The notes: a model not told the origin generated them from the sequence alone. A DNA stretch of 32,513 nucleotides from IMCC26077 sp964561165 (GCA_964561165.1 CAZLOJ010000011.1:1-32513); one strand, 5' to 3'; shown: positions 23,769 through 32,412, counted from the stretch's first letter. Made by a program: numbers and translations.

Positions 23769-24562
23769 CCGTCACTATTATTCGCAAGAGTAGATTTCCT
23801 GCACACGCAATTTCAACACTCACCATTCTCTTTGCCTCCTCAGTTGGATTACTTGCATTTATCTGGCCATTATTTGTTGCGGCCGAAAATGATCGTGCTG
23901 CGCGATGGCTCTTTCTTGCTCTCATGCCGCTCGTCACGGTGGTCGCAATCATTGAAATCACTTCTGGCCAATTAAATGTGAAAGCGCTCGCATTTCTGGG
24001 AGTGCTTAGCGCAACAGGTGCTGCACTTCGCGCGATTGGTGCCGGTGCGGTGGGGCTGGAACCGATTTGGTTTCTCATCATTCTTGGAGGTAGGGCGCTT
24101 GGCAGAAGATTTGGCTTCATTCTTGGTTCAACAACGATGCTTGCTTCTGCCTTGCTCACCGGAGGGGTTGGCCCATGGCTCGCCTTCCAAATGATGTGTG
24201 CTGCATGGATCGGTTGGGGCGCAGGAGCGCTCCCCCGCATAAAGTCTCAGGGTTTTGAAATCGCCGTTCTGGCAGGATACGGAGCAATTACAGCTGCGCT
24301 CTTTGGGTTCATGATGGATCTTCAACTATGGCCCTGGATAGTCTCGCCATCGACTTCAATTGCATACATTGCGGGCGCAAGCGTTCTAGATAACCTACAG
24401 CGGTTCCTTATCTTTCATTTCACTACTGCATTGGCGTGGGATATTCCACGCGCGATTTTCAACATAATTTTAATCTTGACGCTTGGGCCAGCAATCCTCA
24501 ATTCGTTACGCAGGTCAATGCGACGTGGCAACGTGGTGTTTAATCGCGTACATGCGATGTAA
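23765..24562 (+). CDS. ECF transporter substrate-binding (S) component, probably for cobalamin
   Basis: A 265-residue membrane protein with about six hydrophobic helices and Gly/Ala-rich loops, consistent with an ECF S component. The substrate cannot be read from the protein; cobalamin or a precursor is inferred from the riboswitch. The start is GTG in a GTGA overlap with the upstream stop. It ends the four-gene operon, and its last 23 bp overlap the facing gcvT. The basic C-terminal tail (RRSMRRGNVVFNR) is presumably cytoplasmic. It could bind another corrinoid or cobalt instead; cobalt transporters usually have CbiM/CbiN, which are absent. Confidence 0.8.
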   Translation: MTVTIIRKSRFPAHAISTLTILFASSVGLLAFIWPLFVAAENDRAARWLFLALMPLVTVVAIIEITSGQLNVKALAFLGVLSATGAALRAIGAGAVGLEPIWFLIILGGRALGRRFGFILGSTTMLASALLTGGVGPWLAFQMMCAAWIGWGAGALPRIKSQGFEIAVLAGYGAITAALFGFMMDLQLWPWIVSPSTSIAYIAGASVLDNLQRFLIFHFTTALAWDIPRAIFNIILILTLGPAILNSLRRSMRRGNVVFNRVHAM

Positions 24563-25640
24563 CAAAAGGCGGCTTTGTCACTACCGCGCTCAAATTGCGC
24601 CCTCTGACATCTACTAATAGATGTTCGCCTACTTCAATCCCTGATTCGATAAGCGCAAGAGCTATGCCTTCTTTCAACGTGGGAGAGAAAGTGCCACTGG
24701 TTACCTCGCCCACAACCGCACCAATGCTGTTACGCACTAACATGCCACCGCGTGGGATTCCTCGCTCAGTTAGCAATAAACCGCGGAGCAATCTATTAAC
24801 CCCTTTTGCTTGCTCAGCTCTGAGCGCACCATCGCCATGGAATGTCTTTTTCTTCCAACCAATAGCCCAGGAGAGATTCGCCTCCATCGGATTGATCTCG
24901 AGTGATAACTCGTGGCCGTGAAGCGGATATCCCATCTCGGTTCGTAATGTATCTCGCGCGCCCAAACCGGCAATCTTGCCGCCAATTCGCAAAACCTCAC
25001 GGCTGAGAACATTCCATACTTCACTCGCCAGATTTTTTGGTGGAAGTAATTCGTATCCATGCTCGCCGGAATATCCCGTCCGACATAGAGTAAACGACGT
25101 TCCGTCAAAGTGAACATCGGCAAAGGACATGTATTCTAGATTTCGATGCAACCCCACTGATGTGAGTACTTGACTCGAAAGTGGGCCTTGAAGTGCAATC
25201 ACAGCGAAATCCTGGTGTCGATTATTCAGCGAAAAATTCGCACTACCGATCTGCGCCACTAACACTTGAAAAACAAAATGAGCATTGGCCGCATTTGGAA
25301 TTACAAGTACTTCATTGTCACCGCGACAGTAGATGATGACATCATCAATCACTCCTCCCTCGGCATTACAGAGTAAGGAATATTGCGCTTGCCCCGCGGT
25401 AATGCGATTTAAATCATTGGTAAAGATTTGATTTGCCCACTCCTTCGCCCCTGGTCCGATAATTTCAATCTTTCCGAGATGCGAGACATCAAATAATCCA
25501 GCCTTCTCGCGGACTGCTTGGTGCTCGGCAAGGGTGCCGCCACCTACTGGGGCGGGATATTCCAGGGGCATCTGCCATCCAGCGAAATCTCCGAGCTTTG
25601 CTCCAAGAGCTTGATGAATCGAAAACAATGGCGATTCCAT
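24540..25640 (-). CDS. gcvT: Aminomethyltransferase, glycine cleavage T protein
   Basis: A 366-residue tetrahydrofolate-dependent T protein that releases ammonia and forms methylene-THF from the aminomethyl-lipoyl H protein. The N-terminal segment GAKLGDFAGWQMPLEYP, DVSHLGKIEI, the catalytic-loop Asp in GGVIDDVIIY, and the ALQGP motif are characteristic. The C-terminal beta-barrel has GYPLHGHEL and GEVTSGTFSPTL. Length equals the family norm. No gcvH or gcvP is present in the window. A TAAGTT box lies 6 nt before the ATG. It shares a 35-bp divergent spacer with pepA. Confidence 0.95.
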   Translation of the reverse strand: MESPLFSIHQALGAKLGDFAGWQMPLEYPAPVGGGTLAEHQAVREKAGLFDVSHLGKIEIIGPGAKEWANQIFTNDLNRITAGQAQYSLLCNAEGGVIDDVIIYCRGDNEVLVIPNAANAHFVFQVLVAQIGSANFSLNNRHQDFAVIALQGPLSSQVLTSVGLHRNLEYMSFADVHFDGTSFTLCRTGYSGEHGYELLPPKNLASEVWNVLSREVLRIGGKIAGLGARDTLRTEMGYPLHGHELSLEINPMEANLSWAIGWKKKTFHGDGALRAEQAKGVNRLLRGLLLTERGIPRGGMLVRNSIGAVVGEVTSGTFSPTLKEGIALALIESGIEVGEHLLVDVRGRNLSAVVTKPPFVTSHVRD

Positions 25641-25646
25641 CCGCTC

Positions 25647-25652
25647 AACTTA
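25647..25652 (-). promoter_or_regulatory. -10 box TAAGTT for gcvT
   Basis: On the minus strand TAAGTT ends 6 nt before the gcvT ATG at 25640. The rest of the 35-bp spacer holds the opposite-facing pepA box. Confidence 0.55.
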
Positions 25653-25663
25653 CCGCGAATCGT

Positions 25664-25669
25664 TAGGCT
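25664..25669 (+). promoter_or_regulatory. -10 box TAGGCT for pepA
   Basis: TAGGCT ends 6 nt before the pepA ATG at 25676. No ribosome-binding site fits in between, so the message is probably leaderless. Confidence 0.6.
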
Positions 25670-25675
25670 CTCACC

Positions 25676-27151
25676 ATGACACTCTCGATAAAGCTCTCTC
25701 TGGGAGATCTCGGTAAATCTGCTCCAATAGTCATCGGCTATACATGCGCACGTGAAGGCTCATCCATCACGCTAGTTGCCAGTGCCTCTGCACTTACATC
25801 GAAAGAAGAAGCATGGCTGCTGAAAGCTCTCGCCAATTCACAAGTGGTAGGCAAGAGTGATGAGGTCCGCTCCCTCACCAGTCCTGACGGACAATTAATC
25901 GTGGCAGTAGCAATTCCACAGAAATCAGATTTAGAAGGATTACGACGGTCGGCAGGCGTCGCCTCGCGCGCATTGCTAGGGCAAAAAGGGGCAACGTTCG
26001 CCATCGCGTGCAAGGATGGAGATGAATTCAGAGCTGTGACAGAAGGTGCAGCCTTAGGTGCCTATCACTTTCATCAATTCAAAGGCGATGAAAAACTTCC
26101 AACGTCATTGTCCAAGATCGGATTTATACCAGGGCGTGCGATCAAGAGCGCACCCGCGAACATCAAGCGAACTGAAATCCTCGTCGAACAGATTCGTTTC
26201 TCGCGTGATTTGATTAATATGCCGCCGAGCTACCTCACGCCTGAAAAATTTGTAACTCTCGCAAAGGCAGTTCTTCCCGCAAACGTGCGCGCGAGCGTGA
26301 AAACCCATGTGCAGCTCAAATCGGAAGGGTATGGCGGCATCACTGCCGTCGGTCAAGGATCTGCTAATCCACCTCGACTACTGCACCTTTCCTACAAACC
26401 AGCGAAGGCAAAGAAGAAATTTGCATTCGTCGGAAAGGGCATCACCTTTGACACTGGTGGTCTCGCTTTAAAGCCGGCGCAAGGTATGGAGGCGATGAAA
26501 TCAGATATGAGTGGGGCGGCAGCAGTTATCAGTGCAATCAATGCGATTGCACACATGAAGCTGCCCATCGCGATCGATGCGTGGGCGCCACTTGCTGAGA
26601 ACATGGTCAGCGAAAGCGCCACTCGTCCTAGCGATGTCATCACTATTTATGGCGGAAAAACTGTCGAAGTGCTCAATCCTGATGCTGAAGGTCGGTTGAT
26701 ACTCGCCGACGCTTTGGTGCGCGCGGTTGAAGTAACAAAAGAGCTCGATGGCATCATCGATGTTGCCACGCTCACCGGCGCCCAGATAGTTGCCCTTGGC
26801 AAAAGAACTGCTGCGGTGATGGGAAATGATGATGCTTTCCGAGAGGAGTTCCTCCATGCTGCTCGCGCAGCTGGCGAGAGCTTCTGGCCGATGCCACTTC
26901 CTGAAGAGCTCCGCCCCTCGCTCGACTCCCCCGTGGCGGACCTTGCCAATATTGGGGAGCGGATGGGCGGAATGCTCGTTGCCGGACTCTTCTTGCGGGA
27001 GTTCGTCCCTGCCGATCTGCCTTGGCTCCACCTCGATATCGCAGGCCCCTCCTTCAATGAGGATCAGCCACATGGCTATACGCCGGTAGGTGGGGTGGGC
27101 TTTGCGATCCGCTCGCTGGTCCACTTTGCCGAGGTCACAAGTGCTGGCTAG
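25676..27151 (+). CDS. pepA: Leucyl aminopeptidase, M17 family
   Basis: A 491-residue two-metal cytosolic aminopeptidase that removes N-terminal residues during protein turnover. The C-terminal catalytic domain shows VGKGITFDTGG (metal-binding Lys and Asp), DMSGAAAV, and NPDAEGRLILADAL (Asp, Glu and catalytic Arg). The last is Pro where many relatives have Thr. The N-terminal ~170 residues form the regulatory domain. Some relatives also bind DNA, but nothing here indicates that. It lies 70 nt upstream of lpd in the same direction, the same order as in Streptomyces, as recalled. Confidence 0.95.
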   Translation: MTLSIKLSLGDLGKSAPIVIGYTCAREGSSITLVASASALTSKEEAWLLKALANSQVVGKSDEVRSLTSPDGQLIVAVAIPQKSDLEGLRRSAGVASRALLGQKGATFAIACKDGDEFRAVTEGAALGAYHFHQFKGDEKLPTSLSKIGFIPGRAIKSAPANIKRTEILVEQIRFSRDLINMPPSYLTPEKFVTLAKAVLPANVRASVKTHVQLKSEGYGGITAVGQGSANPPRLLHLSYKPAKAKKKFAFVGKGITFDTGGLALKPAQGMEAMKSDMSGAAAVISAINAIAHMKLPIAIDAWAPLAENMVSESATRPSDVITIYGGKTVEVLNPDAEGRLILADALVRAVEVTKELDGIIDVATLTGAQIVALGKRTAAVMGNDDAFREEFLHAARAAGESFWPMPLPEELRPSLDSPVADLANIGERMGGMLVAGLFLREFVPADLPWLHLDIAGPSFNEDQPHGYTPVGGVGFAIRSLVHFAEVTSAG

Positions 27152-27221
27152 GAGTGGGAAGATAACCCCATAGGCAACCCAGGCATGACGAGTACGGCAG
27201 ATAACAGTCAGGAGTGAGTAG

Positions 27222-28586
27222 ATGTCCTTTGATGTAGTAATCCTTGGTGGCGGTTCAGGTGGCTATGCCTGCGCACTTCGATCGGCGCAACTTGGCCTTT
27301 CTGTGGCCCTCATCGAAGCCGGCAAACTTGGCGGCACCTGCCTGCATCGGGGTTGCATCCCAACTAAAGCCCTACTCCACGCAGGCGAGATTGCCGATAA
27401 CACTCGGGAAGCCCACGAATTTGGAGTTGTTGCCGAGCTAGGCGGCATCGACATGGGAGGCGTCAATACATATAAAGATGGCGTCATCACAAAACTCTAT
27501 AAGGGTTTACAAGGATTGGTAAAAAGTCGTGGCATCACTTTCATCGAGGGACATGGCAAGGTTATTTCCAAAGACACGGTGGAAGTCAACGGCGAGAAGA
27601 TCACTGGCAAGAATCTTGTGCTCGCAACTGGCTCATACCCGAAGACTCTCCCAGGTTTAGAGATCAATGGGAAAACTATTGTGACAAGTGATCATGCCCT
27701 TGGACTTGATTATGTTCCCAAGAGCGTCATCGTGCTTGGTGGCGGTGTTATTGGTTGCGAATTTGCATCAGTATGGAAATCATTTGGTTCCGATGTTCGC
27801 ATCATTGAGGGTTTACAGCATTTAGTGCCGCTTGAAGACGAATCTACTTCTAAGTTGTTGGAGCGTGCATACCGTAAGCGCGGAATCAATTTTGAATTAG
27901 GCGTCCGATTTAAGAGTGCTACACCCACGGATTCTGGCGTTAAAGTTGCGCTCGAAGATGGTCGCGAATTCGAGGCTGACTTACTACTCGTGTCTGTTGG
28001 ACGCGGACCAACATCAGCGAATCTTGGGTACGAAGGAATTGGCGTAGCGATGGATCGCGGCTATGTTCTTGTCGACGAAAAGTGCCGCACTAATGTTGCG
28101 AACGTTTATGCCGTCGGCGACCTCATCCCTACGTTGCAGCTTGCTCATGTTGGATTTGGCGAGGGAATTCTTGTTGCTGAAGAGATAGCCGGACTCAATC
28201 CGCGGCCAATTAATTATGATGGCGTTCCACGAGTCACGTACTCTGAACCAGAGGTTGCTTCAGTTGGATTGACCACTGCTCAGGCGAAAGAACGTGGCCA
28301 TGATGTTGTAGAGCTTGTCTACGATTTAGCTGGAAATGGCAAATCCCAGATTCTGCGCACTTCAGGATCCATCAAGCTAGTTGCTGAGAAAAATGGCCCA
28401 GTGCTAGGCATTCATATGGTCGGTAGCCGAGTCGGCGAACTTCTTGCCGAAGCGCAATTAATCTACAACTGGGAGGCAACGGCAGATGATGTGGCGCCGT
28501 TGATTCACGCCCACCCCACAATGTCAGAGGCTATGGGCGAGGCGCACCTTGCTTTGGCCGGTAAACCATTGCACGCACACGGATAG
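27222..28586 (+). CDS. lpdA: Dihydrolipoamide dehydrogenase (E3)
   Basis: A 454-residue FAD disulfide oxidoreductase, the E3 of 2-oxoacid dehydrogenases and glycine cleavage. The FAD site GGGSGG (9-14) and redox pair Cys40/Cys45 (GGTCLHRGC) are at the N-terminus. The NAD domain has VIVLGGGVIGCEFASVW, followed by the second FAD motif TNVANVYAVGDL. The C-terminal catalytic His-Glu pair is in HAHPTMSEAMGE. AGGAG lies 7 nt before the ATG, so this gene is leadered. It oxidises the lipoyl groups carried by the downstream SucB, 43 nt away. Confidence 0.96.
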   Translation: MSFDVVILGGGSGGYACALRSAQLGLSVALIEAGKLGGTCLHRGCIPTKALLHAGEIADNTREAHEFGVVAELGGIDMGGVNTYKDGVITKLYKGLQGLVKSRGITFIEGHGKVISKDTVEVNGEKITGKNLVLATGSYPKTLPGLEINGKTIVTSDHALGLDYVPKSVIVLGGGVIGCEFASVWKSFGSDVRIIEGLQHLVPLEDESTSKLLERAYRKRGINFELGVRFKSATPTDSGVKVALEDGREFEADLLLVSVGRGPTSANLGYEGIGVAMDRGYVLVDEKCRTNVANVYAVGDLIPTLQLAHVGFGEGILVAEEIAGLNPRPINYDGVPRVTYSEPEVASVGLTTAQAKERGHDVVELVYDLAGNGKSQILRTSGSIKLVAEKNGPVLGIHMVGSRVGELLAEAQLIYNWEATADDVAPLIHAHPTMSEAMGEAHLALAGKPLHAHG

Positions 28587-28629
28587 TAATTACGATTAGC
28601 GGGACGAGACGGGACTAGAGGAGAAGAAG

Positions 28630-30342
28630 ATGTCATTTAATGTTGTGATGCCGGCGCTTGGAGAGAGCGTGACCGAGGGCACCGTTACTCGATGGTTGAA
28701 AAATGAGGGCGACCAGGTCGCCGTTGATGAACCACTCCTTGAAGTATCGACCGATAAAGTCGATACCGAAATCCCGTCCCCTGTTGCAGGCACCGTTGCC
28801 AAGATTCTCGTCGCCGTCGATCAAACTGTTCCAGTGGGCGCTGAGCTTGTTGTTATCAATGATGGCGCAGCTACACCGGCAACACCTGCAGTTGCGAGCG
28901 CACCTGTAGCTCCTGTAGCTCCTGTAGCTCCCGCAGCTCCCGCAGCTCCCGTCGCCGCAGCACCCGCAGCACCTGTCCCCTCTAATGGCGCAAGTGAAAT
29001 AGTCGTTATGCCAGCGCTAGGTGAATCTGTAACCGAGGGAACTGTCACTCGTTGGTTGAAAAACGTTGGCGATGTAATTGCGATGGATGAAGCGCTCCTT
29101 GAAGTGTCCACCGATAAAGTCGATACCGAAATTCCTTCTCCTGTTGCAGGAACTGTGAGTGAAATCTTCGCTCCGGCTGATTCAGTAATTCCTGTTGGTG
29201 GCAAACTTGCGGCCATTGCTGCGGTTGGTTCCGCAGTTGCTCCAGCGAAGGTAAGCGCACCTGCGCCCGTTGCACCACCTGCACCACCTGCACCAACCCC
29301 CGCTCCTGCTGCACCCGTTGCGCCAGCAGCAGTGACTCCAGTAGCAGCTCCTATGAATTCCATTCCCGCCCCAACTTCTCGAGTGGAATCTGATTCATAT
29401 GTCACCCCACTTGTTAGAAAGCTCGCAGCTGAATTGTCGATTGATCTCGCGAACGTATCGGGCACCGGAGTTGGTGGCCGAATTCGTAAACAAGATGTTT
29501 ACGATGCCGCCGAACGCGCTCGCGCTCTCTCGAGCGCACCAGTAGCAGCAACTGCTCCTGAGGCTCCAGCCGCAGCAGCTCCACACGACAAGGTGAAAAC
29601 ATCTGCCGACGTGACAGCCTCGCCTCTTCGTGGCACGAGCGTACCTATGACGCGCCTTCGTAAGGTGATTGCTGCACGGATGGTCGAATCACTTCACACC
29701 TCAGCGCAACTCACAACAGTCGTCGAGGTAGATGTCACGAAAATCGCAAAACTTCGCGCAAAAGCCAAAGGTGCGTTCCAAGAGCGTGAAGGTGTAAATC
29801 TCACCTTCTTACCATTCTTCGCAGTTGCGGTATGTGAAGCACTTAAGCAGCACCCCGTGGTCAACTCCTCTATTGATGGTGAGAACATCGTCTATCACGG
29901 TACGGAGAATCTTGGTATCGCTGTCGATACCGAACGCGGCTTGCTTGTTCCTGTCATCAAAGATGCTGGGGATCTCAACCTAGGCGGTCTTGCTCGTCGG
30001 ATTAATGATGTCGCGCTACGTACCCGCGATAGCAAAATCAATCCTGATGAGTTAAGCGGTGGCACCTTTACGATTACTAACACCGGAAGTCGTGGCGCGC
30101 TTTTTGATACGCCAATCATCAACCAGCCACAGGTCGCGATTCTTGGTATTGGTTCAATCGTGAAACGACCTGTCGTTATCACTGAGGCTGATGGCGAAGA
30201 GAAGATTGCTATCCGTTCTATGGTTTATCTTGCGATTTCCTACGATCATCGAATCGTCGATGGCGCAGATGCTGCACGTTTCCTAGGAACTTTGAAAGAG
30301 CGCTTGGAGCTTGGTCGCTTCGAAGCGGATCTTGGCCTTTAA
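28630..30342 (+). CDS. sucB: Dihydrolipoyl acyltransferase (E2) of 2-oxoacid dehydrogenase, two lipoyl domains
   Basis: A 570-residue E2. Two lipoyl domains (residues ~2-78 and ~122-198) carry modifiable Lys43 and Lys163 in STDKVDTEIPSP. An Ala/Pro-rich flexible linker follows each. The peripheral-subunit-binding domain is at ~255-293 (TPLVRKLA and GTGVGGRIRKQDV). The acyltransferase core ends with the catalytic HRIVDG, His540 and Asp544. In Actinobacteria this E2 is often shared by pyruvate and 2-oxoglutarate dehydrogenases, so its acyl specificity is not fixed by sequence. A GAGGAGAAG ribosome-binding site precedes the ATG. Neither E1 gene is in the window. Confidence 0.95.
   Translation: MSFNVVMPALGESVTEGTVTRWLKNEGDQVAVDEPLLEVSTDKVDTEIPSPVAGTVAKILVAVDQTVPVGAELVVINDGAATPATPAVASAPVAPVAPVAPAAPAAPVAAAPAAPVPSNGASEIVVMPALGESVTEGTVTRWLKNVGDVIAMDEALLEVSTDKVDTEIPSPVAGTVSEIFAPADSVIPVGGKLAAIAAVGSAVAPAKVSAPAPVAPPAPPAPTPAPAAPVAPAAVTPVAAPMNSIPAPTSRVESDSYVTPLVRKLAAELSIDLANVSGTGVGGRIRKQDVYDAAERARALSSAPVAATAPEAPAAAAPHDKVKTSADVTASPLRGTSVPMTRLRKVIAARMVESLHTSAQLTTVVEVDVTKIAKLRAKAKGAFQEREGVNLTFLPFFAVAVCEALKQHPVVNSSIDGENIVYHGTENLGIAVDTERGLLVPVIKDAGDLNLGGLARRINDVALRTRDSKINPDELSGGTFTITNTGSRGALFDTPIINQPQVAILGIGSIVKRPVVITEADGEEKIAIRSMVYLAISYDHRIVDGADAARFLGTLKERLELGRFEADLGL
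28642..29148 (+). repeat. Direct duplication of the lipoyl-domain coding sequence
   Basis: The segment 28642-28788 recurs at 29002-29148, 360 bp away, encoding near-identical lipoyl domains. Around the lipoyl-lysine codon the DNA is almost unchanged (ACCGATAAAGTCGATACCGA in both). It implies recent duplication or gene conversion between the copies. Confidence 0.85.
28900..28953 (+). repeat. Six 9-bp tandem units encoding the Ala-Pro linker
   Basis: Six consecutive 9-bp units close to GCTCCTGTA or GCTCCCGCA encode APV/APA in the linker after the first lipoyl domain of SucB. Such runs can change length by slippage in frame. The array is coding, not a CRISPR or intergenic repeat. Confidence 0.85.
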
Positions 30343-30351
30343 GAGATATAC

Positions 30352-31239
30352 ATGTCACGAACTATTGCTGTCACCGGCGCTTCAGGGTTGATTGGTTCAG
30401 CCCTCGTTTCGCACTTGCGCGGAAAAGGCGACACAGTAATTAAGTTGGTGCGTCGCGAACCTAGGGCAAAAGATGAGGCATTCTGGGATCCAATTGAGGG
30501 CAAAGTTGATTTAGTTGCACTCGAAGGAGTCGATTCCATCGTTCACCTCGCTGGAGCAGGAGTTGGCGATAAAAGATGGAGCACCAGTTACAAAGCAGAG
30601 ATTCTCAATTCACGGCTGTATGGCACCACAACAATCGCCAACGCAGCAGAGCAACTTAGAATCAAATCACTAATCTCTTCGAGCGCTATCGGTTGGTATG
30701 GCGAAACTGGCAATAGGGCTGTCACCGAAAATGATCGTGGTGGAGATGATTTCCTTGCGCGAGTCTGCCTCGAATGGGAGCGCGCTGCGGACGGAGCACC
30801 TTCGGTGCGAACGGCAAAGATTCGCACGGGTTTAGTTCTTGATCCCACCGGTGGCGCACTTGGTCGAATGATGCCGTTATTTAAATTTGGTTTGGGCGGC
30901 AAACTCGGTTCAGGAAAGCAATGGTGGTCGTGGATTACCGTGCACGACCAAGTTCGTGCCATCGATTTCTTAATCGATCATGACATCTCCGGTCCAGTAA
31001 ACCTCACCGCGCCAAATCCTGCGACCAATAGTGAGTTCACAGCAGCTCTCGCCCGCGCACTCAAGCGTCCCGCGTTGCTACCTGTTCCTGGTTTCGCACT
31101 TAAGGTCACCTTAGGTGGATTTTCCACTGAGATTCTCGGCTCGAAGCGAGTGCTACCTGCTGTACTGGATGAAGCTGGTTTCGTCTTTGATTTTCCACAC
31201 CTAGCGCCAGCGCTGGCAAAGCTTGCTGCGCAGTCGTAA
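30352..31239 (+). CDS. TIGR01777 family NAD-dependent epimerase-like protein
   Basis: A 295-residue short-chain dehydrogenase-like (SDR39U1/TIGR01777) protein. The N-terminal Rossmann motif TGASGLIG binds NAD(P). DSIVHLAGAGVGDKRW, SSSAIGWYG (with the YG of the active-site region) and FLARVCLEWERAA are typical. The C-terminal DUF1731-like segment ends the protein (RPALLPVPGFALKVTLGG). Its substrate is unknown in bacteria. It starts 9 nt after sucB and occupies the same position as Rv2216 in M. tuberculosis, as recalled. Its stop abuts the stop of the facing FAD gene. Confidence 0.9.
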   Translation: MSRTIAVTGASGLIGSALVSHLRGKGDTVIKLVRREPRAKDEAFWDPIEGKVDLVALEGVDSIVHLAGAGVGDKRWSTSYKAEILNSRLYGTTTIANAAEQLRIKSLISSSAIGWYGETGNRAVTENDRGGDDFLARVCLEWERAADGAPSVRTAKIRTGLVLDPTGGALGRMMPLFKFGLGGKLGSGKQWWSWITVHDQVRAIDFLIDHDISGPVNLTAPNPATNSEFTAALARALKRPALLPVPGFALKVTLGGFSTEILGSKRVLPAVLDEAGFVFDFPHLAPALAKLAAQS

Positions 31240-32412
31240 TTAATTATTGATTGCGCTCTCGCCAGCTAAACGTCCAGAGAGCAACGCGCCATTTTGTGAG
31301 GGCTCAGTTAGGTAATCTCCTGCAAAAATTAGACCCGCATCTTCAATTATCCCGCGTCGTCGCGCTCCTGGGGGAATAATCGGAAGCGCGCTCTCAATAT
31401 CCATTCGGGAGATTAGTTCCCCGTTGATGGATTCGCCATAGATTTTTTGCAGGTGGTTACGAACTTCTCGCTCTGAGCTTTCCTCAAGCGTTGTCACTGA
31501 AAGCAGCCCTCTGCCGTCTGGCGAGTAACTTGGCACAACAGCTGCAACATCAACTGCTGTCACAACTGGTCCTGAAGCTAGAGGTGCGACATGGAGCCGG
31601 TGTTGATGAGAAATCTGCGCTTCCAAGGTGAAATACCACGCAGTCGAACGAGCGAAGGTCACTTTAGGGATAGCGCTCGACAATCGCTGGGCATTTGCGT
31701 GATCCGTGGCCACAATAACTTTGCGCGCAGCGAATGTTGCATTGGTGGTCTTTACGTTGAATCCGCGACCACTTCGAGAAATCTCGAGCGCCCGCTCACC
31801 TGATTGGATTGATTTCACTCTATGACGAAGCTCCTGGACCAGCGCTTGCACTCCCCCGTCAGGCAACCCTGGAACGTGGCGAAATAACGTACGCAGCACG
31901 CGTTGCGCAAAACGCGCATCTACCTCTGATAAAGCTGTGAGGAATACCCCACGCAGGAATGGCTCGATGAGCTGCTCATAGGGCGCTCCAGTTGCTCCCA
32001 ATCTTTGCAAAAACTGATCGGCGCTCTCTCCTTCGCGAACTTGCGCCAACAAAGCGCCTCTGAGTAATCCGAAAAACGGTTTTGGATTGTTGATGATTTT
32101 TGGTAGCGCGCGTGAAATGCTCCGCAATTCGCGCCGGGGATCTCCAAAAAAAGTAGTGCGACCCTCCATAACCGCTACCGCACCAGCTGAAATCGGATGA
32201 AAGTGAGTGCGAACATCTAACCTGCGCAATTCGCTATAACCAGGATTGATCACTTGAAAACCGCGATCAATGGTGAAACCGTTGATTATTTCCGTTGAGA
32301 GTCTCCCGCCAGCGCTCTCGTTCGCCTCGACGACATGTACCTGCTGACCACTCTCCTGGATGGTGAGAGCGGCTCGAATTCCAGCCAGACCCCCGCCAAT
32401 TACCAGAATCAT
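31240..32412 (-). CDS. FAD-dependent amine-oxidase-like oxidoreductase
   Basis: A 390-residue flavoprotein of the protoporphyrinogen-oxidase/phytoene-desaturase type. The N-terminal dinucleotide fold GGGLAGIRAAL is followed by the VVEANESAGGRLST segment, and the C-terminal FAD-binding end is GDYLTEPSQNGALLSGRLAGE. No signal peptide or membrane helix is evident. Plant- and cyanobacteria-like versions act on carotenoids or porphyrins; the substrate here cannot be assigned. The start overlaps the upstream gene's stop by 4 bp (ATGA), indicating co-transcription. Its stop is adjacent to the epimerase stop, the two forming TAATTA. Confidence 0.88.
   Translation of the reverse strand: MILVIGGGLAGIRAALTIQESGQQVHVVEANESAGGRLSTEIINGFTIDRGFQVINPGYSELRRLDVRTHFHPISAGAVAVMEGRTTFFGDPRRELRSISRALPKIINNPKPFFGLLRGALLAQVREGESADQFLQRLGATGAPYEQLIEPFLRGVFLTALSEVDARFAQRVLRTLFRHVPGLPDGGVQALVQELRHRVKSIQSGERALEISRSGRGFNVKTTNATFAARKVIVATDHANAQRLSSAIPKVTFARSTAWYFTLEAQISHQHRLHVAPLASGPVVTAVDVAAVVPSYSPDGRGLLSVTTLEESSEREVRNHLQKIYGESINGELISRMDIESALPIIPPGARRRGIIEDAGLIFAGDYLTEPSQNGALLSGRLAGESAINN

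Noticed and set aside
23653..24240. A 195-residue minus-strand open frame
   Set aside because: Antisense to the ATPase end and S component, with no start signal and Arg/Ser/Pro-rich shadow composition.
26501..27124. A 207-residue minus-strand open frame
   Set aside because: Antisense to the conserved catalytic domain of pepA, with no recognisable domain.
28900..28953. Tandem 9-bp repeats considered as a CRISPR or intergenic repeat
   Set aside because: They are in frame and encode an Ala-Pro linker, have no spacers, and no cas gene is nearby.
28821..29465. A 214-residue minus-strand open frame
   Set aside because: It is the mirror of the Ala/Pro linker and lipoyl codons of sucB, with only low-complexity Gly/Ala/Thr content.
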